Positions 28,177 to 36,670 are shown, numbered from the stretch's first letter. The stretch: 64,000 nt of DNA from an uncultured Acidobacteriia bacterium (GCA_903851195.1 CAINNJ010000033.1:62001-126000); one strand, 5' to 3'. A program made the numbers and translations. The notes: a model not told the origin generated them from the letters alone.

Positions 28177-28950
28177 ATGAAGCTCGTTTTCTCCCTCGTC
28201 CTGATCGCCACGGCCAGCCTCGCCCAACTCGCCGCCCCGAATCCCCAGGGCGTCGCCATGGGCCACCTCCACCTGAACGCCGCCGACCCCGACACCTTCA
28301 AACACTTCTGGACCGATCTCATCGGCGCGCAACTCTACGACAAGAACGGCCTTTCCGGCGTCACCGTCCCCGGCGCCATCATCCTCATCCGCAAAGCCAC
28401 GCCCACCGGCGGCAGCGTCGGCTCCACCGTCAACCACATCGGCTTCACCGTGCCCGACCTCCAGCCCTGCATCGCCAAAGTGGAAGCCGCGCACCTCAAA
28501 TACACCAAACCGAACAACGGCGCCGTCCAGATCATGATCGACGGCCCCGAAGGCCTCCGTGTCGAACTCACCGAAGAGAAGTCCGCCACCGTCCCCCTCC
28601 GCTTCCACCACATCCACTTCTACACGCCCGACCCCCAAGCCATCCAGGCCTGGTACTCCGAACACTTCGGCGCCATCCCCGGCAAACGTCTTCTCTGGGA
28701 AGCCGGCGACCTCCCCGGAACCAATCTCACCTACACGCAAAACGCCACCGCCGTCCCCACCCAGGGCCGCTCCGTCGATCACATCGGTTTCGAAATCAAA
28801 AACCTCGAAGCGTTCTGCAAAAAACTCACCGACTCAGGCGTGAAACTCGACGTACCCTACAACACCCGACCGCAACTCAAACTCTCCCTCGCCTTCCTGA
28901 CCGACCCGTGGGGCACCCGCATCGAACTCACCGAAGGCCTCGTCAACTAG
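28177..28950 (+). CDS. exported VOC-superfamily (glyoxalase-like) protein
   Basis: 257 residues. Signal peptide MKLVFSLVLIATASLAQ, then two VOC modules of paired beta-alpha-beta-beta-beta units: GHLHLNAADPDTFKHFWTDLIGAQL..NHIGFTVPDL (about 28-130) and FHHIHFYTPDPQAIQAWYSEHFGA..VDHIGFEIKNLEAF (about 145-250). Candidate metal ligands are the His in GHLHL and the Glu in VELTEE / IELTEG. Family members include glyoxalase I, dioxygenases and fosfomycin resistance proteins. An exported location is unusual for these, and the substrate is unknown. Confidence 0.8.
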   Translation: MKLVFSLVLIATASLAQLAAPNPQGVAMGHLHLNAADPDTFKHFWTDLIGAQLYDKNGLSGVTVPGAIILIRKATPTGGSVGSTVNHIGFTVPDLQPCIAKVEAAHLKYTKPNNGAVQIMIDGPEGLRVELTEEKSATVPLRFHHIHFYTPDPQAIQAWYSEHFGAIPGKRLLWEAGDLPGTNLTYTQNATAVPTQGRSVDHIGFEIKNLEAFCKKLTDSGVKLDVPYNTRPQLKLSLAFLTDPWGTRIELTEGLVN

Positions 28951-28968
28951 CCCCGTACACTGGGACCA

Positions 28969-29301
28969 GTGCCCTGCCCCCTGTTCCTCCCCGCCACCAC
29001 CGGTTGTGAGGCCCAACCCGGCATCGTTCTCCCGCCCGGCACCATCCGTCGCCACTGTCACCCCGCCTACGCCCGCCACACCTGCCCTCACGCTGCCGCC
29101 TCCCCCAACGATGCCATGCGCTTCCTCGTCAAATCCGACCGCAACGGACTCATCGAAGTCGCCTGGTCCCTCGAACGCAACCACCACCCCGTCGCCGTCG
29201 GAACCCTGACCATCGAACCTGCCCACCAAACCGGCACGCCCCTCGAACAACAGGCCTTCGCCCTGGCCTCCGAATACTTACGCCGCAAAGGAAACTCATG
29301 A
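28969..29301 (+). CDS. hypothetical protein
   Basis: 110 residues from GTG 28969. The N-terminal half is rich in Pro, Cys and His (GCEAQPGIV..HCHPAYARHTCPHA) and may be non-coding; an internal ATG at 29116 gives 61 residues starting MRFLVKSDRNGLIEVAWSLERN. The stop overlaps the thioesterase ATG (ATGA), the best evidence that the frame is translated. No family recognised. Confidence 0.45.
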   Translation: MPCPLFLPATTGCEAQPGIVLPPGTIRRHCHPAYARHTCPHAAASPNDAMRFLVKSDRNGLIEVAWSLERNHHPVAVGTLTIEPAHQTGTPLEQQAFALASEYLRRKGNS

Positions 29302-29780
29302 CCGCAAAATTCGTCCGCGAATCCATCTCGGATTACGCCGAACTCGCCCTCCCCAACGACGCCAACGCTCTCGGCAATCTCCTCGGCGGCAAGATCATGC
29401 ACCTCGTCGATCTCGCCGGCGCCATCGCCGCCATGCGCCATTCCGGCGAAGTCGTCGTCACCGCCACCATCGACCAGATGCAGTTCATTCACCCCGTGAA
29501 AATCGGACAACTCGTCCGCCTCCGCGCCAGCGTGAACCGCGTCTTCAAAACCTCAATGGAAGTGGGTGTGAAAGTCTGGATGGAAGATCTGCTCACCGGC
29601 CGTGAACAGCATGTCTCGTCGGCCTTCCTCACCTTCGTCGCAATCGACACGAAAGGGAACCGCATCGAAATCCGCCCGGTCGTTCCTGAAACGCCCGACG
29701 AACGGCGCCGCTATGAGGAAGCCGGAACGCGCCGGGAATACCGCCTCGCCCGGCGCGCCGCGAAAAGTCCGGCTATCTGA
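29298..29780 (+). CDS. acyl-CoA thioesterase (hotdog fold, YciA/BACH type)
   Basis: 160 residues. Hydrolyses acyl-CoA thioesters in the cytosol. Single hotdog domain: NDANALGNLLGGKIMHLVDLAGAIAAMRHS (the N/G..D pattern with catalytic Asp near residue 38), VVTATIDQMQFIHPVKIGQLVRLRASVNRVFKTSMEVGVKVW, and VSSAFLTFVAID. This matches the cytosolic acyl-CoA hydrolase subgroup. Chain-length preference cannot be read. It converges on the hfq gene; the 201-bp gap contains several hairpins. Confidence 0.9.
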   Translation: MTAKFVRESISDYAELALPNDANALGNLLGGKIMHLVDLAGAIAAMRHSGEVVVTATIDQMQFIHPVKIGQLVRLRASVNRVFKTSMEVGVKVWMEDLLTGREQHVSSAFLTFVAIDTKGNRIEIRPVVPETPDERRRYEEAGTRREYRLARRAAKSPAI

Positions 29781-29808
29781 ACGAAGCTCGGGAGCCGCCG
29801 GATGCGCC

Positions 29809-29956
29809 GCCGTCAGCCAGCGGAACCACCCGTTAAGCCGTGGCTGGCGGCTGCAACCCGAGCGGTTTCTCAAAAGCGCACAGGCCGCTTTCGGCGGCAC
29901 CAAACGAAAAGAGAAGCTCGGCGGACATAGCCGCCGGAAGCGAGTCCGTTGTGCGC
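29809..29956. ncRNA. candidate structured RNA or bidirectional terminator block
   Basis: Three strong helices lie between two convergent genes. Helix 1: GCCGTCAGCCA (29809-29819) with TGGCTGGCGGC (29841-29851), 11 pairs including one G-T. Helix 2: GCCGC/GCGGC around TTTCG (29884-29898). Helix 3: CGGCGG/CCGCCG around ACATAG (29919-29936), extended by GCT/AGC. A 6-bp stem GCGCAC (29876-29881)/GTGCGC (29951-29956) encloses helices 2 and 3 as a multibranch. There is no T tract. The strand cannot be assigned, and no known RNA family was recognised. Confidence 0.35.
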
Positions 29957-29981
29957 GAGTTCCTTTAGAAGCAACCAGCCC

Positions 29982-30296
29982 TCAGGCTTCTTCGTCCTTG
30001 AACATATACTTAATGTTGCTTTTATACAGAAGCAGATTCGGCTCCCCGTCCCGATTGAATTTCAGACAGGACCGGTCGTACCACTCGATAACGCCCTTCA
30101 GCACCTCGCCATCCTTCAGCGTGATCACCATCGGCGTCTTCGACTGCATCTGCTTGACGTAATAAAAATTCTCCGCGTTGGTTTGATCGGGCGGAATCGG
30201 ACGTTTTTGCGCTCCCCCGGATTTACGGGGCGTCTCGCTCTTCTCTTTCATCTCGTTGAACGAGGGGCGAATCAATTTCCGGTTGGCGGACTCCAC
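29982..30296 (-). CDS. hfq: Hfq/LSm-like RNA chaperone with N-terminal extension
   Basis: 104 residues from GTG 30296, preceded by AAGGAAA at a good distance. An extended, basic N-terminus (~1-42, RKLIRPSFNEMKEKSETPRKSGGAQKR) precedes the Sm domain: ENFYYVKQMQSKTPMVITLKDGEVLKGVIEWYD (Sm1-like) and LKFNRDGEPNLLLYKSNIKYMF (Sm2 with YKSNI in place of the YKHAI/VS of E. coli Hfq). It pairs small RNAs with mRNAs. The extension replaces the C-terminal tail of proteobacterial Hfq. The upstream 368 bp is gene-poor. Confidence 0.8.
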   Translation of the reverse strand: MESANRKLIRPSFNEMKEKSETPRKSGGAQKRPIPPDQTNAENFYYVKQMQSKTPMVITLKDGEVLKGVIEWYDRSCLKFNRDGEPNLLLYKSNIKYMFKDEEA

Positions 30297-30664
30297 GGAA
30301 TTTCCTTTCTGCAAGGAAGCGGTGTGCTGAGTTTCGACGCGGGTAAGCGTTTGTCCAGAAGCCAGCAGGGATGCTTCCAGCCTTTTCACCATTGATAACA
30401 CACCCCGCCGCCAAGCGCCAGATACTTGACTTTCCTGAAATTTTCGGCTTCCAACGCCCCTGTCATATCCACGCGCGACGTTCTTCGCCGCCCTGACTCC
30501 CCAATAATAAGGGCCGCCACGGCTCTCAGCCAGGCGGCCTCGTAATCCAAATTGCCTTCAAAATACGGCTCGGCAGAGGACCCCGCGCGGGGGATGTCCC
30601 GCGGAGATCCCCGCCTTTACCACCGCACCCTCCCGAACTGCCCAGGACATGTGCCTGGAACCTC
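30297..30664. other. hfq upstream region with a possible leader peptide ORF
   Basis: 368 bp between hfq and the PAP2 gene. On the minus strand ATG 30466 to TGA 30386 encodes 26 residues (MTGALEAENFRKVKYLALGG and six more); GTG 30472 is an alternative. Whether it is translated is unknown. A terminator hairpin for the upstream operon lies at 30512-30539. CCAGG..CCTGG (about 30641-30657) is a further small stem. Nothing else is recognised. Confidence 0.3.
30501..30539 (-). terminator. Rho-independent-like terminator of the PHP-PAP2 operon
   Basis: Minus-strand stem GGCCGCC/GGCGGCC (30539-30533 with 30518-30512) with an inner GGCT/AGCC stem around CTC. It is followed on the minus strand by CTTATTATTGG, a modest T-rich tail. 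It is located 126 bp after the PAP2 stop. Confidence 0.6.
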
Positions 30665-31219
30665 TCAGGCGGCGAAACGAAAAGCGACGTACCCGAGCAG
30701 CGCTCCCATCCCGGAACCCACCAGCACATCGCTTACAAAATGCATCCCGACCACCACGCGCGATACCGCCACGTTCCCCGCCAGCACCAGCAGCGCCGGC
30801 CGGATTTCCGGATAAAAACAACCCACGCTCACGGCCACCGCGAACGCCGTCGTCGAGTGACCGGACGGGAACGAAAACTTGTCCTTCGTCACGATATGCG
30901 CCCAGCAGTGCGGCTCGATGTCGCGCGGCCGCAACCGGCAAAACACGCGCTTCACTTTGTGGAAAATCACGATGCCCAGTGTCACCGCGCACGCTGCCGC
31001 TTCCACCGCCCGGAACCGCATCGCGTCCTGCGACAACAGCACCGCAATCCCCACCAGCCCCCACAACCACCCGTCGCCCGCCCGCGTCGCGCCCAGCATC
31101 CACCAGCGGATCCACCGCGGCGCGCGCCAGCGGTTCACCCGCTTCATCACCTGATGATCGGGAAAGGACAACGTCGATTTTGCCCGGGCCCTCGTCACAT
31201 CGCCACCACCGGGGCGCAC
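30665..31219 (-). CDS. PAP2-superfamily membrane phosphatase
   Basis: 184 residues. The three catalytic motifs are present: KRVFCRLRPR (C1, KxxxxxxRP), SFPSGHST (C2) and SRVVVGMHFVSDVLVG (C3, with catalytic His and Asp), separated by hydrophobic membrane helices. Relatives dephosphorylate undecaprenyl pyrophosphate, phosphatidic acid or PGP at the membrane. The annotated start lies 25 bp inside the end of the PHP gene; later starts are possible. The two are probably one operon. The substrate is unknown. Confidence 0.85.
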   Translation of the reverse strand: MRPGGGDVTRARAKSTLSFPDHQVMKRVNRWRAPRWIRWWMLGATRAGDGWLWGLVGIAVLLSQDAMRFRAVEAAACAVTLGIVIFHKVKRVFCRLRPRDIEPHCWAHIVTKDKFSFPSGHSTTAFAVAVSVGCFYPEIRPALLVLAGNVAVSRVVVGMHFVSDVLVGSGMGALLGYVAFRFAA

Positions 31220-32061
31220 GCTGCATTACCACCCGCAGCTGCAGTCTCCGTCCTTCTCGACCAATACCACACAAAAGCCACTTCCCTCACGTAATTCGCC
31301 AGCACCGCCACCGGAATGGCCGCGAACAGCCCGCCCGCCAGCACCATCCAGGGCTTTTCCCGCATCAGCGAGCCGCCGATACCGAATACCGCGTTGTTCA
31401 GCTTCACAAAGTCGCCCGATTCTCCCGCCGGCCGGCCCTCGCCGCGCCGCAGCCCGGCCAGGTAATCGCTCACACTGCGCGCGCCGTTCACATCCGTGTA
31501 CGTCCGCCCCACGCAGGCCATCGTATGGGCATCGCTGCCGCCGATCTCCGGTTTCCCGAACCGCGCCGCGAACTGCCCCGCCAACCGGTTCGCCCTCTCC
31601 AGAATCTGCCCGTTCATCGTTTCCACGCCGTGAAAATCCCGCGCGAACATCGCGAAGTCTTCTTCCGTCCGATGTCCCGTCAGGCTCGAATAAAGGTGGT
31701 TCACCGTCACGAACAACCGGTTCTCCGCCGCGTAAGCCAGCAGGCTCTCCACGTCGGTTCGCCGTCTCTGCAGCTCGATATGATCCTGTTCCCGGATCCC
31801 GTACACGCCCGCGTGCATCTCCGTGCCGCTCGGCATCGTGCAGGTCACTTCCTCACTCAGGAAGAAATCCGGGTATTTCCGCAGCTCCTCCACGGCGTCG
31901 ATGGAATCGTGATCCGTAACCGTGACCAGATCCATGCCGCGCCGTTTCAGCGTCTCGTACAGCGCCAGCGGCTCGTTGTAAGATTCCCGGCAAACGCGGG
32001 AGAGCACCGGAACCGTACACATTCCCGAATGCACCGTATGAACGTGAAGATCGCACCGCAT
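31195..32061 (-). CDS. PHP-domain metal-dependent phosphoesterase with C-terminal hydrophobic segment
   Basis: 288 residues. PHP ligands: CDLHVHTVHSG (residues 3-13), TVTDHDSIDA near 47-56, Glu in LSEEVTC, VNHLYSS near 118 and GGSDAHTM near 172. After the PHP fold, residues 235-262 (GSLMREKPWMVLAGGLFAAIPVAVLANYV) form a probable membrane segment, followed by Arg/Ala-rich residues. It is distinct from the PHP protein at 16978. Coupling to a PAP2 phosphatase suggests membrane-associated phosphoester metabolism, an inference from position only. Confidence 0.8.
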   Translation of the reverse strand: MRCDLHVHTVHSGMCTVPVLSRVCRESYNEPLALYETLKRRGMDLVTVTDHDSIDAVEELRKYPDFFLSEEVTCTMPSGTEMHAGVYGIREQDHIELQRRRTDVESLLAYAAENRLFVTVNHLYSSLTGHRTEEDFAMFARDFHGVETMNGQILERANRLAGQFAARFGKPEIGGSDAHTMACVGRTYTDVNGARSVSDYLAGLRRGEGRPAGESGDFVKLNNAVFGIGGSLMREKPWMVLAGGLFAAIPVAVLANYVREVAFVWYWSRRTETAAAGGNAACAPVVAM

Positions 32062-32158
32062 GCTACGGTTGTAGCTTTTTCGCTGTTACAAACCGGTGAT
32101 GGCGCGGCGAAACAATTGTGAAAGGTGTATCTTAACTTCAGTTCTCCAACAATTTCCC

Positions 32159-33862
32159 ATGCCCAGCGAAACACCGATTAAACGCGAATTACGCAGTAAA
32201 CAATGGTGGTCCGGCAAAGAATATTACAACTTCTCCCGCCGCGCCTGGCTGCGCTCCGAAGGTTTCACCGCGGACGTCTTCCAGAACCGCCCCGTCATCG
32301 GCATCTGTAACTCCTGGAGCGAGCTCAACAACTGCAACGCCCACCTCAAAACCGTCGCCGAAGCCGTCAAACGCGGCGTCTGGCGCGCCGGCGGCTTCCC
32401 TCTCGAATTCCCCACCATCTCCCTCGGCGAAATGTTCATGAAGCCGACCTCCATGCTCTTCCGCAACCTCATGTCCATGGACGTCGAGGAATCCATCCGC
32501 GCCAATCCCATCGACGGCGTCGTCCTCCTCTGCGGCTGCGATAAAACCACCCCCGCTCAGATCATGGGCGCCGCCAGCGCTAACATCCCCGCCATCGTCG
32601 TCACCGGCGGACCCATGCTGAGCGGCCAGTGGCGCAACCGCAAACTCGGCGCCGGCACCGACGGCCGCAAACTCTTCGACCTCTACCGCACCGGCAAAAT
32701 CACCGAAGGCGAACTCTGCGAAATCGAAGGCGGACTTGCCCGCAGCGCCGGCCACTGCACCGTGATGGGCACCGCCAGCACCATGGCCTCCGTCGCCGAA
32801 GCTCTCGGCATGACGCTGCCCGGCTGCGCCGCCATCCCCGCTCCCGATTCCCGCCGTCTCACCCTCGCCGAACTCAGCGGCCAGCGCATCGTCGACATGG
32901 TCTGGGAAGACCTCAAACCGTCCGACATCATGACCCGCCACGCCATCGAAAACGCCATCACCGTTAATATGGCCATCGGGGGCTCCACCAACGCCGTCGT
33001 CCACCTGCTCGCCATCGCCGGACGCCTCGGTATCGACCTCAACCTCGACGAGTTCGACCGCATCTCCACCCGCACCCCCTGCATCGTCAATGTCAAACCT
33101 TCCGGCGAATACCTGATGGAAGATATGTTCGAAGCCGGCGGCGTCCCCGTCGTCATGAAGGAAATCCTCCCGCTCCTCCATGCCGACGCCATCACGGCCA
33201 ACGGCAAGACCATCCGCGACAACGTCGAAGGCGCCGAATGCTGGAACCGCGACGTCATCCGCTCCGCCGAGACGCCTCTCTCATCCGAAGGCGGCACCGT
33301 CATCCTGCGCGGCAACCTCGCCCCTCGCGGAGCCGTCATCAAGCACACCGCCGCCTCGCCCCACTTGCTCCAGCACCGCGGCCCCGCCTACGTGTTCGAG
33401 TCCTATAAACAGATGCACGACGTGATCGATTCGCCCGATCTCCCCGTCACCAAAGACACCGTCCTCGTCATGAAAAGCTGCGGCCCCAAAGGCGCGCCCG
33501 GCTTCCCCGAATGGGGACAGATTCCGATGCCGCGCGTCCTCCTCGATCAGGGCGTCAACGACATGGTCCGCATCAGCGACGCCCGCATGAGCGGCACCAG
33601 CTTCGGCACCGTCGTGCTGCACGTCGCTCCCGAATCCGCCGCCGGTGGACCCCTCGCCGCCGTCGAAACCGGCGATGAAGTCGAACTCGACACCGCCGGC
33701 CGCCGCCTCACTCTCCATGTCTCCGACGAAGAGATCGCCCGCCGCCTCGCCGCCCGTCCCCACGTTGCGCCCCACTACGACCGAGGCTACGGCTGGATGT
33801 TCCTCCAACACGTCAACCAGGCCGACGAAGGCTGTGACTTCGACTTCCTTCGAAAGGTATAA
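32159..33862 (+). CDS. IlvD/Edd-family sugar-acid dehydratase (L-arabinonate/D-xylonate type)
   Basis: 567 residues from ATG 32159. The start RELRSKQWWSGK is typical of the L-arabinonate dehydratase subgroup. Cys59 (NNCNAH), Cys127 (CGCDKTTPA) and Cys200 (AGHCTVMGTASTM) coincide with the [2Fe-2S] ligands known in that subgroup, so an aldonate substrate is favoured over dihydroxy-isovalerate. Other signatures: AIGGSTNAVVHLLAIAGR, DARMSGTSFGTVVLHVAPESAAGGPLA (catalytic Ser region). The family dehydrates sugar acids to 2-keto-3-deoxy acids. The following DUF1028 gene is 7 bp away. No other pentose pathway gene is adjacent. Confidence 0.88.
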   Translation: MPSETPIKRELRSKQWWSGKEYYNFSRRAWLRSEGFTADVFQNRPVIGICNSWSELNNCNAHLKTVAEAVKRGVWRAGGFPLEFPTISLGEMFMKPTSMLFRNLMSMDVEESIRANPIDGVVLLCGCDKTTPAQIMGAASANIPAIVVTGGPMLSGQWRNRKLGAGTDGRKLFDLYRTGKITEGELCEIEGGLARSAGHCTVMGTASTMASVAEALGMTLPGCAAIPAPDSRRLTLAELSGQRIVDMVWEDLKPSDIMTRHAIENAITVNMAIGGSTNAVVHLLAIAGRLGIDLNLDEFDRISTRTPCIVNVKPSGEYLMEDMFEAGGVPVVMKEILPLLHADAITANGKTIRDNVEGAECWNRDVIRSAETPLSSEGGTVILRGNLAPRGAVIKHTAASPHLLQHRGPAYVFESYKQMHDVIDSPDLPVTKDTVLVMKSCGPKGAPGFPEWGQIPMPRVLLDQGVNDMVRISDARMSGTSFGTVVLHVAPESAAGGPLAAVETGDEVELDTAGRRLTLHVSDEEIARRLAARPHVAPHYDRGYGWMFLQHVNQADEGCDFDFLRKV

Positions 33863-33869
33863 CGAACGC

Positions 33870-34610
33870 ATGACACGCAGAACGCTTCTCACTCTGCCCG
33901 CCGTTTCCCTCGCCCAGGCGCAGGGCATCCCGCAGCAATACTGGAGCCCGGTCGCGACGTTTTCCATCCTCGGCTATGACCCCGCCACCGGCGAAATCGG
34001 CGGCGCGGTCCAGTCCCGCGTCTTCTCCGTCGGCAACGGCGTGCTTTGGGCCGAAGCCGGTGTCGGCGCCGCCGCCACACAAGCCATCGTCGACGTCAGC
34101 TATGGTCCCCAGGCCCTCAGCCTTCTGAAACTCGGCTACCCGCCCGAGCGCATCCTCAACATGATTCACGAGTCCGATCCCGACCCCGATCCCGCCCGCT
34201 GGTCGAAACAGGGCCGTCAGTTCGCCGTCATGAATATGAAGGGTGAGTACGCCGCTTACACCGGTCCCAAAGCCACCGAATGGGCCGGTAACAAAGGCGG
34301 CAAATTCTGTACCGCGCAGGGCAATATCCTGGCTGGCGAAGGCGTCGTCAGCGGTATGGTGGACGCCTTCGAAAAGACCGAAGGACACCTCTCCCTCCGC
34401 TTACTCTCCGCCCTCGAAGCCGGACAAAAAGCCGGCGGCGACAAACGCGGCATGCAGTCCGCCGCCATGCTCATCGTGAAGAAGGATGGCGGAGTCTGGC
34501 TCCATAACGATGTCGTCCTCCGCTTACAGGTGGACGACAACCCCGAGCCCATTAAAGAACTCCGCCGCCTCGTCGAATCCGCCGTGAAGCGATTCCGTCT
34601 CTCTAAGTAG
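33870..34610 (+). CDS. exported DUF1028 (putative Ntn-hydrolase-like) protein
   Basis: 246 residues. A short, poor signal-like N-terminus (MTRRTLLTLPAVSLAQAQG) resembles a Tat/Sec leader. Then ATFSILGYDPATGEIGGAVQSR, VLWAEAGVGAAATQAIVDVSYGP and GRQFAVMNMKGEYAAYTG, the conserved DUF1028 blocks. GNILAGEGVVSGMVDAFEKTEG and LRLLSALEAGQKAGGDKRG follow. DUF1028 proteins resemble the proteasome-like Ntn fold; their activity is unknown. Probably co-expressed with the dehydratase. Its 3' end overlaps the convergent PEP-CTERM gene by 8 bp. Confidence 0.85.
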   Translation: MTRRTLLTLPAVSLAQAQGIPQQYWSPVATFSILGYDPATGEIGGAVQSRVFSVGNGVLWAEAGVGAAATQAIVDVSYGPQALSLLKLGYPPERILNMIHESDPDPDPARWSKQGRQFAVMNMKGEYAAYTGPKATEWAGNKGGKFCTAQGNILAGEGVVSGMVDAFEKTEGHLSLRLLSALEAGQKAGGDKRGMQSAAMLIVKKDGGVWLHNDVVLRLQVDDNPEPIKELRRLVESAVKRFRLSK

Positions 34611-35217
34611 TCCGTCGTCGCCGTATCGCCACACAAAGACCGGCCACCAGTAAGCCCCATGTAGCCGGTTCCGGAGTTGCCGCCGCCGCCGCAACCGCTA
34701 AGTCGAAACCGTAGTTAAACGCTCCCGCATTAAAGTCCTGGACCCAGAATGAATATTGTCCGGGACCCAGCGGAGTCGTGAACCCGATCGCTCCGTTTAC
34801 CGGAATCGCGATCTTACTTAAGATATCCGAACCTACGTCCGACGGACCGTAATGCCACCATCCCAGCAGCCCCGCCGCCGTCGAAGCATTCGTCGGCAAT
34901 GTGACCTGAGGCCCCGCCTGCAGCCCGATAAAGGACGTCGCCCCGCCCGATGTCGTCCCTGCTAATACCGTAATCCCGGTAAGAGCCTCATTCGCCGGAA
35001 TCGTAATCGTGAAGTAGTCGCGGTCGATTCCCGAACCCGCGTTTCCCGTCGTGCCGAAAATCTGATTCGACCCCAGCCCGACCGTAACCTGTGTCGGACT
35101 AAGTCCCGAATTCGAGAAGTCGCCCGACACCGACTCCCTGTAAATCGTGGCCCCGTGTAACAACGAAACTCCCGAAGCCAGTAACACACTTACCAACGCA
35201 GAATATCTGACCAGCAT
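34603..35217 (-). CDS. PEP-CTERM sorting-domain exported protein
   Basis: 204 residues. Signal peptide (MLVRYSALVSVLLASGVSLLHGA), a Gly/Ser/Thr-rich beta-type body lacking Cys, and a C-terminal PEP-CTERM tripartite signal: TPEPATWGLLVAGLCVAIRRRRTT (PEP motif, hydrophobic helix, Arg cluster). Such proteins are processed by exosortase and tied to extracellular polysaccharide. No exosortase gene is in the window. It is bordered by a 101-bp gap and a convergent overlap with the DUF1028 gene. Confidence 0.9.
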   Translation of the reverse strand: MLVRYSALVSVLLASGVSLLHGATIYRESVSGDFSNSGLSPTQVTVGLGSNQIFGTTGNAGSGIDRDYFTITIPANEALTGITVLAGTTSGGATSFIGLQAGPQVTLPTNASTAAGLLGWWHYGPSDVGSDILSKIAIPVNGAIGFTTPLGPGQYSFWVQDFNAGAFNYGFDLAVAAAAATPEPATWGLLVAGLCVAIRRRRTT

Positions 35218-35318
35218 CGCTTATCTCCTGAGGGTCTGACTTGCCCACAGGTAGACTAACGATTTCGCATTACCGTCTTGTAATCGCGATGTAAAAAGTT
35301 ATTCCGCTTTGTACTCTC

Positions 35319-36665
35319 TTACACTCCCGGCGCGCTCTCCACAATCTCCTCCGCCGACCGGTCCCAATACAACTTCCGCCCCTCCACCTGCGCCCGCGCC
35401 GCCATAATCACCGCCACCGAATGCGCAAACCCGTGCTCCACCGTCGCGTTCGGCTGCTGCCGGCTCCGCATGCACTCGAACCAGTTCCGCATATGCGCCG
35501 GATTGCTGTCCGAACTAAACGGCATCGCTCCGTAAGTCTTCTCCACCGCCCCCGTCAGCAGCCTCTGCGACCACCCCATCCCCTTCGTCGCTCCCTCGCT
35601 CAGCACCACCGGCTTCTGCGCCCGCCGTACAAACGGATTGTCCTCGTGATTCCCCTTCTCCTCCACCACCTTCCACCGCTGACTCCCTTCCCCGCCGACA
35701 TTGATCAGCGTCCCCTTCGACCCCATAATCCGCGTCGAACTGTCGCTGTCGTTCCCGAAGCTCGTCGCATAACTCACCAGGAACCCCTTCGGATATTCCA
35801 GCAGCGCCTGGAACGTGTCCGCGTTCTCCCGCCCGTCCGGCCACGCATAGACCCCGCCGTGCGCCACTACGGACACCGGAAACTCCTCGTCCAGCAGATA
35901 ATGCACAAGGTCGATCCCGTGACTCATCCACTGATCCGGAATCCCGCTCGAAAACTCCTTATACAGCCGGAACTCGAAATACAGCCGCGGATCGAACGGC
36001 CGCTCCGGCTTCGTCAGCAGCCACCGCTTCCAGTCCGTATCCTCCTCGCGCAACTGCTTCACTTCCGGCCGGCCCCGCCACCGCGGCCCGTGATAATTCC
36101 AGACAATCTCCACCTTGCTCACACGCCCCACCGCTCCGTTAACAAGCTGCTCTTTCGCCGCGATCTGATACGGCTCGCTCCGGTGCTGCGTGCCGATCTG
36201 AACAATTACTTTCCGCGCCCGCACCGCCTCGCGCGCCGCCTTCGCCTCCGTCAACACGTTGGCCATCGGCTTCTCACAGTAGACGTCCTTACCTGCCTCC
36301 GCCGCCTGCTTCAACAAGGGAGCATGCTGAAAATCCGCCGTCGAGATGATCACCCCGTCCACGTCAGGCAGCGCCAACAGTTCCTCGTGATACCGGAACG
36401 CCCGCGGCGCGCGCCCGTAGGCCTGCGTCGCCGCTTCCGCCGCGCGTTCCCGGTTGACCTTCCACAGGTCGCAAACCGCCGTCATCTCGACTTTGTGCGC
36501 GTCCTTCAGCCCCGCCGCCACCCCCGCCAGCTCACGCCCGCGCCTGCCGATTCCGATCTGCCCCAGGTGAATCCGGTCATTCGCTCCGATAATCCGCCCG
36601 TAAGAGAGCGCACTGCTGCCCAGCGCTGTCAGAAACGTCCGGCGCTGCAAAGTTTCATTGGTCAT
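35319..36665 (-). CDS. exported Gfo/Idh/MocA-family oxidoreductase
   Basis: 448 residues. Tat-like leader (QRRTFLTALGSSALSYG). NAD(P)-binding Rossmann fold: IHLGQIGIGRRGRELAGVAAG, TAVCDLW near 80, DGVIISTADFQHAPLLKQAAEAGKDVYCEKPMAN with the catalytic-site EKPxxN motif near 152. The substrate-binding half includes WMSHGIDLVHYLLD and GTLINVGGEG. The family oxidises sugars and inositols. Export with a pre-folded cofactor through Tat is expected for these Solibacter-type paralogues. It is followed at 6 bp upstream in the operon sense by the 36671 gene, so the pair is probably co-transcribed. Confidence 0.88.
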   Translation of the reverse strand: MTNETLQRRTFLTALGSSALSYGRIIGANDRIHLGQIGIGRRGRELAGVAAGLKDAHKVEMTAVCDLWKVNRERAAEAATQAYGRAPRAFRYHEELLALPDVDGVIISTADFQHAPLLKQAAEAGKDVYCEKPMANVLTEAKAAREAVRARKVIVQIGTQHRSEPYQIAAKEQLVNGAVGRVSKVEIVWNYHGPRWRGRPEVKQLREEDTDWKRWLLTKPERPFDPRLYFEFRLYKEFSSGIPDQWMSHGIDLVHYLLDEEFPVSVVAHGGVYAWPDGRENADTFQALLEYPKGFLVSYATSFGNDSDSSTRIMGSKGTLINVGGEGSQRWKVVEEKGNHEDNPFVRRAQKPVVLSEGATKGMGWSQRLLTGAVEKTYGAMPFSSDSNPAHMRNWFECMRSRQQPNATVEHGFAHSVAVIMAARAQVEGRKLYWDRSAEEIVESAPGV

Positions 36666-36670
36666 TCGAT

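Noticed and set aside
30402-30664. Signal recognition particle RNA or tmRNA in the gene-poor stretch upstream of hfq
   Set aside because: The GGAAG tetraloop region of SRP RNA and the tRNA-like ends of tmRNA were not found; the hairpin at 30512-30539 is better explained as a terminator.
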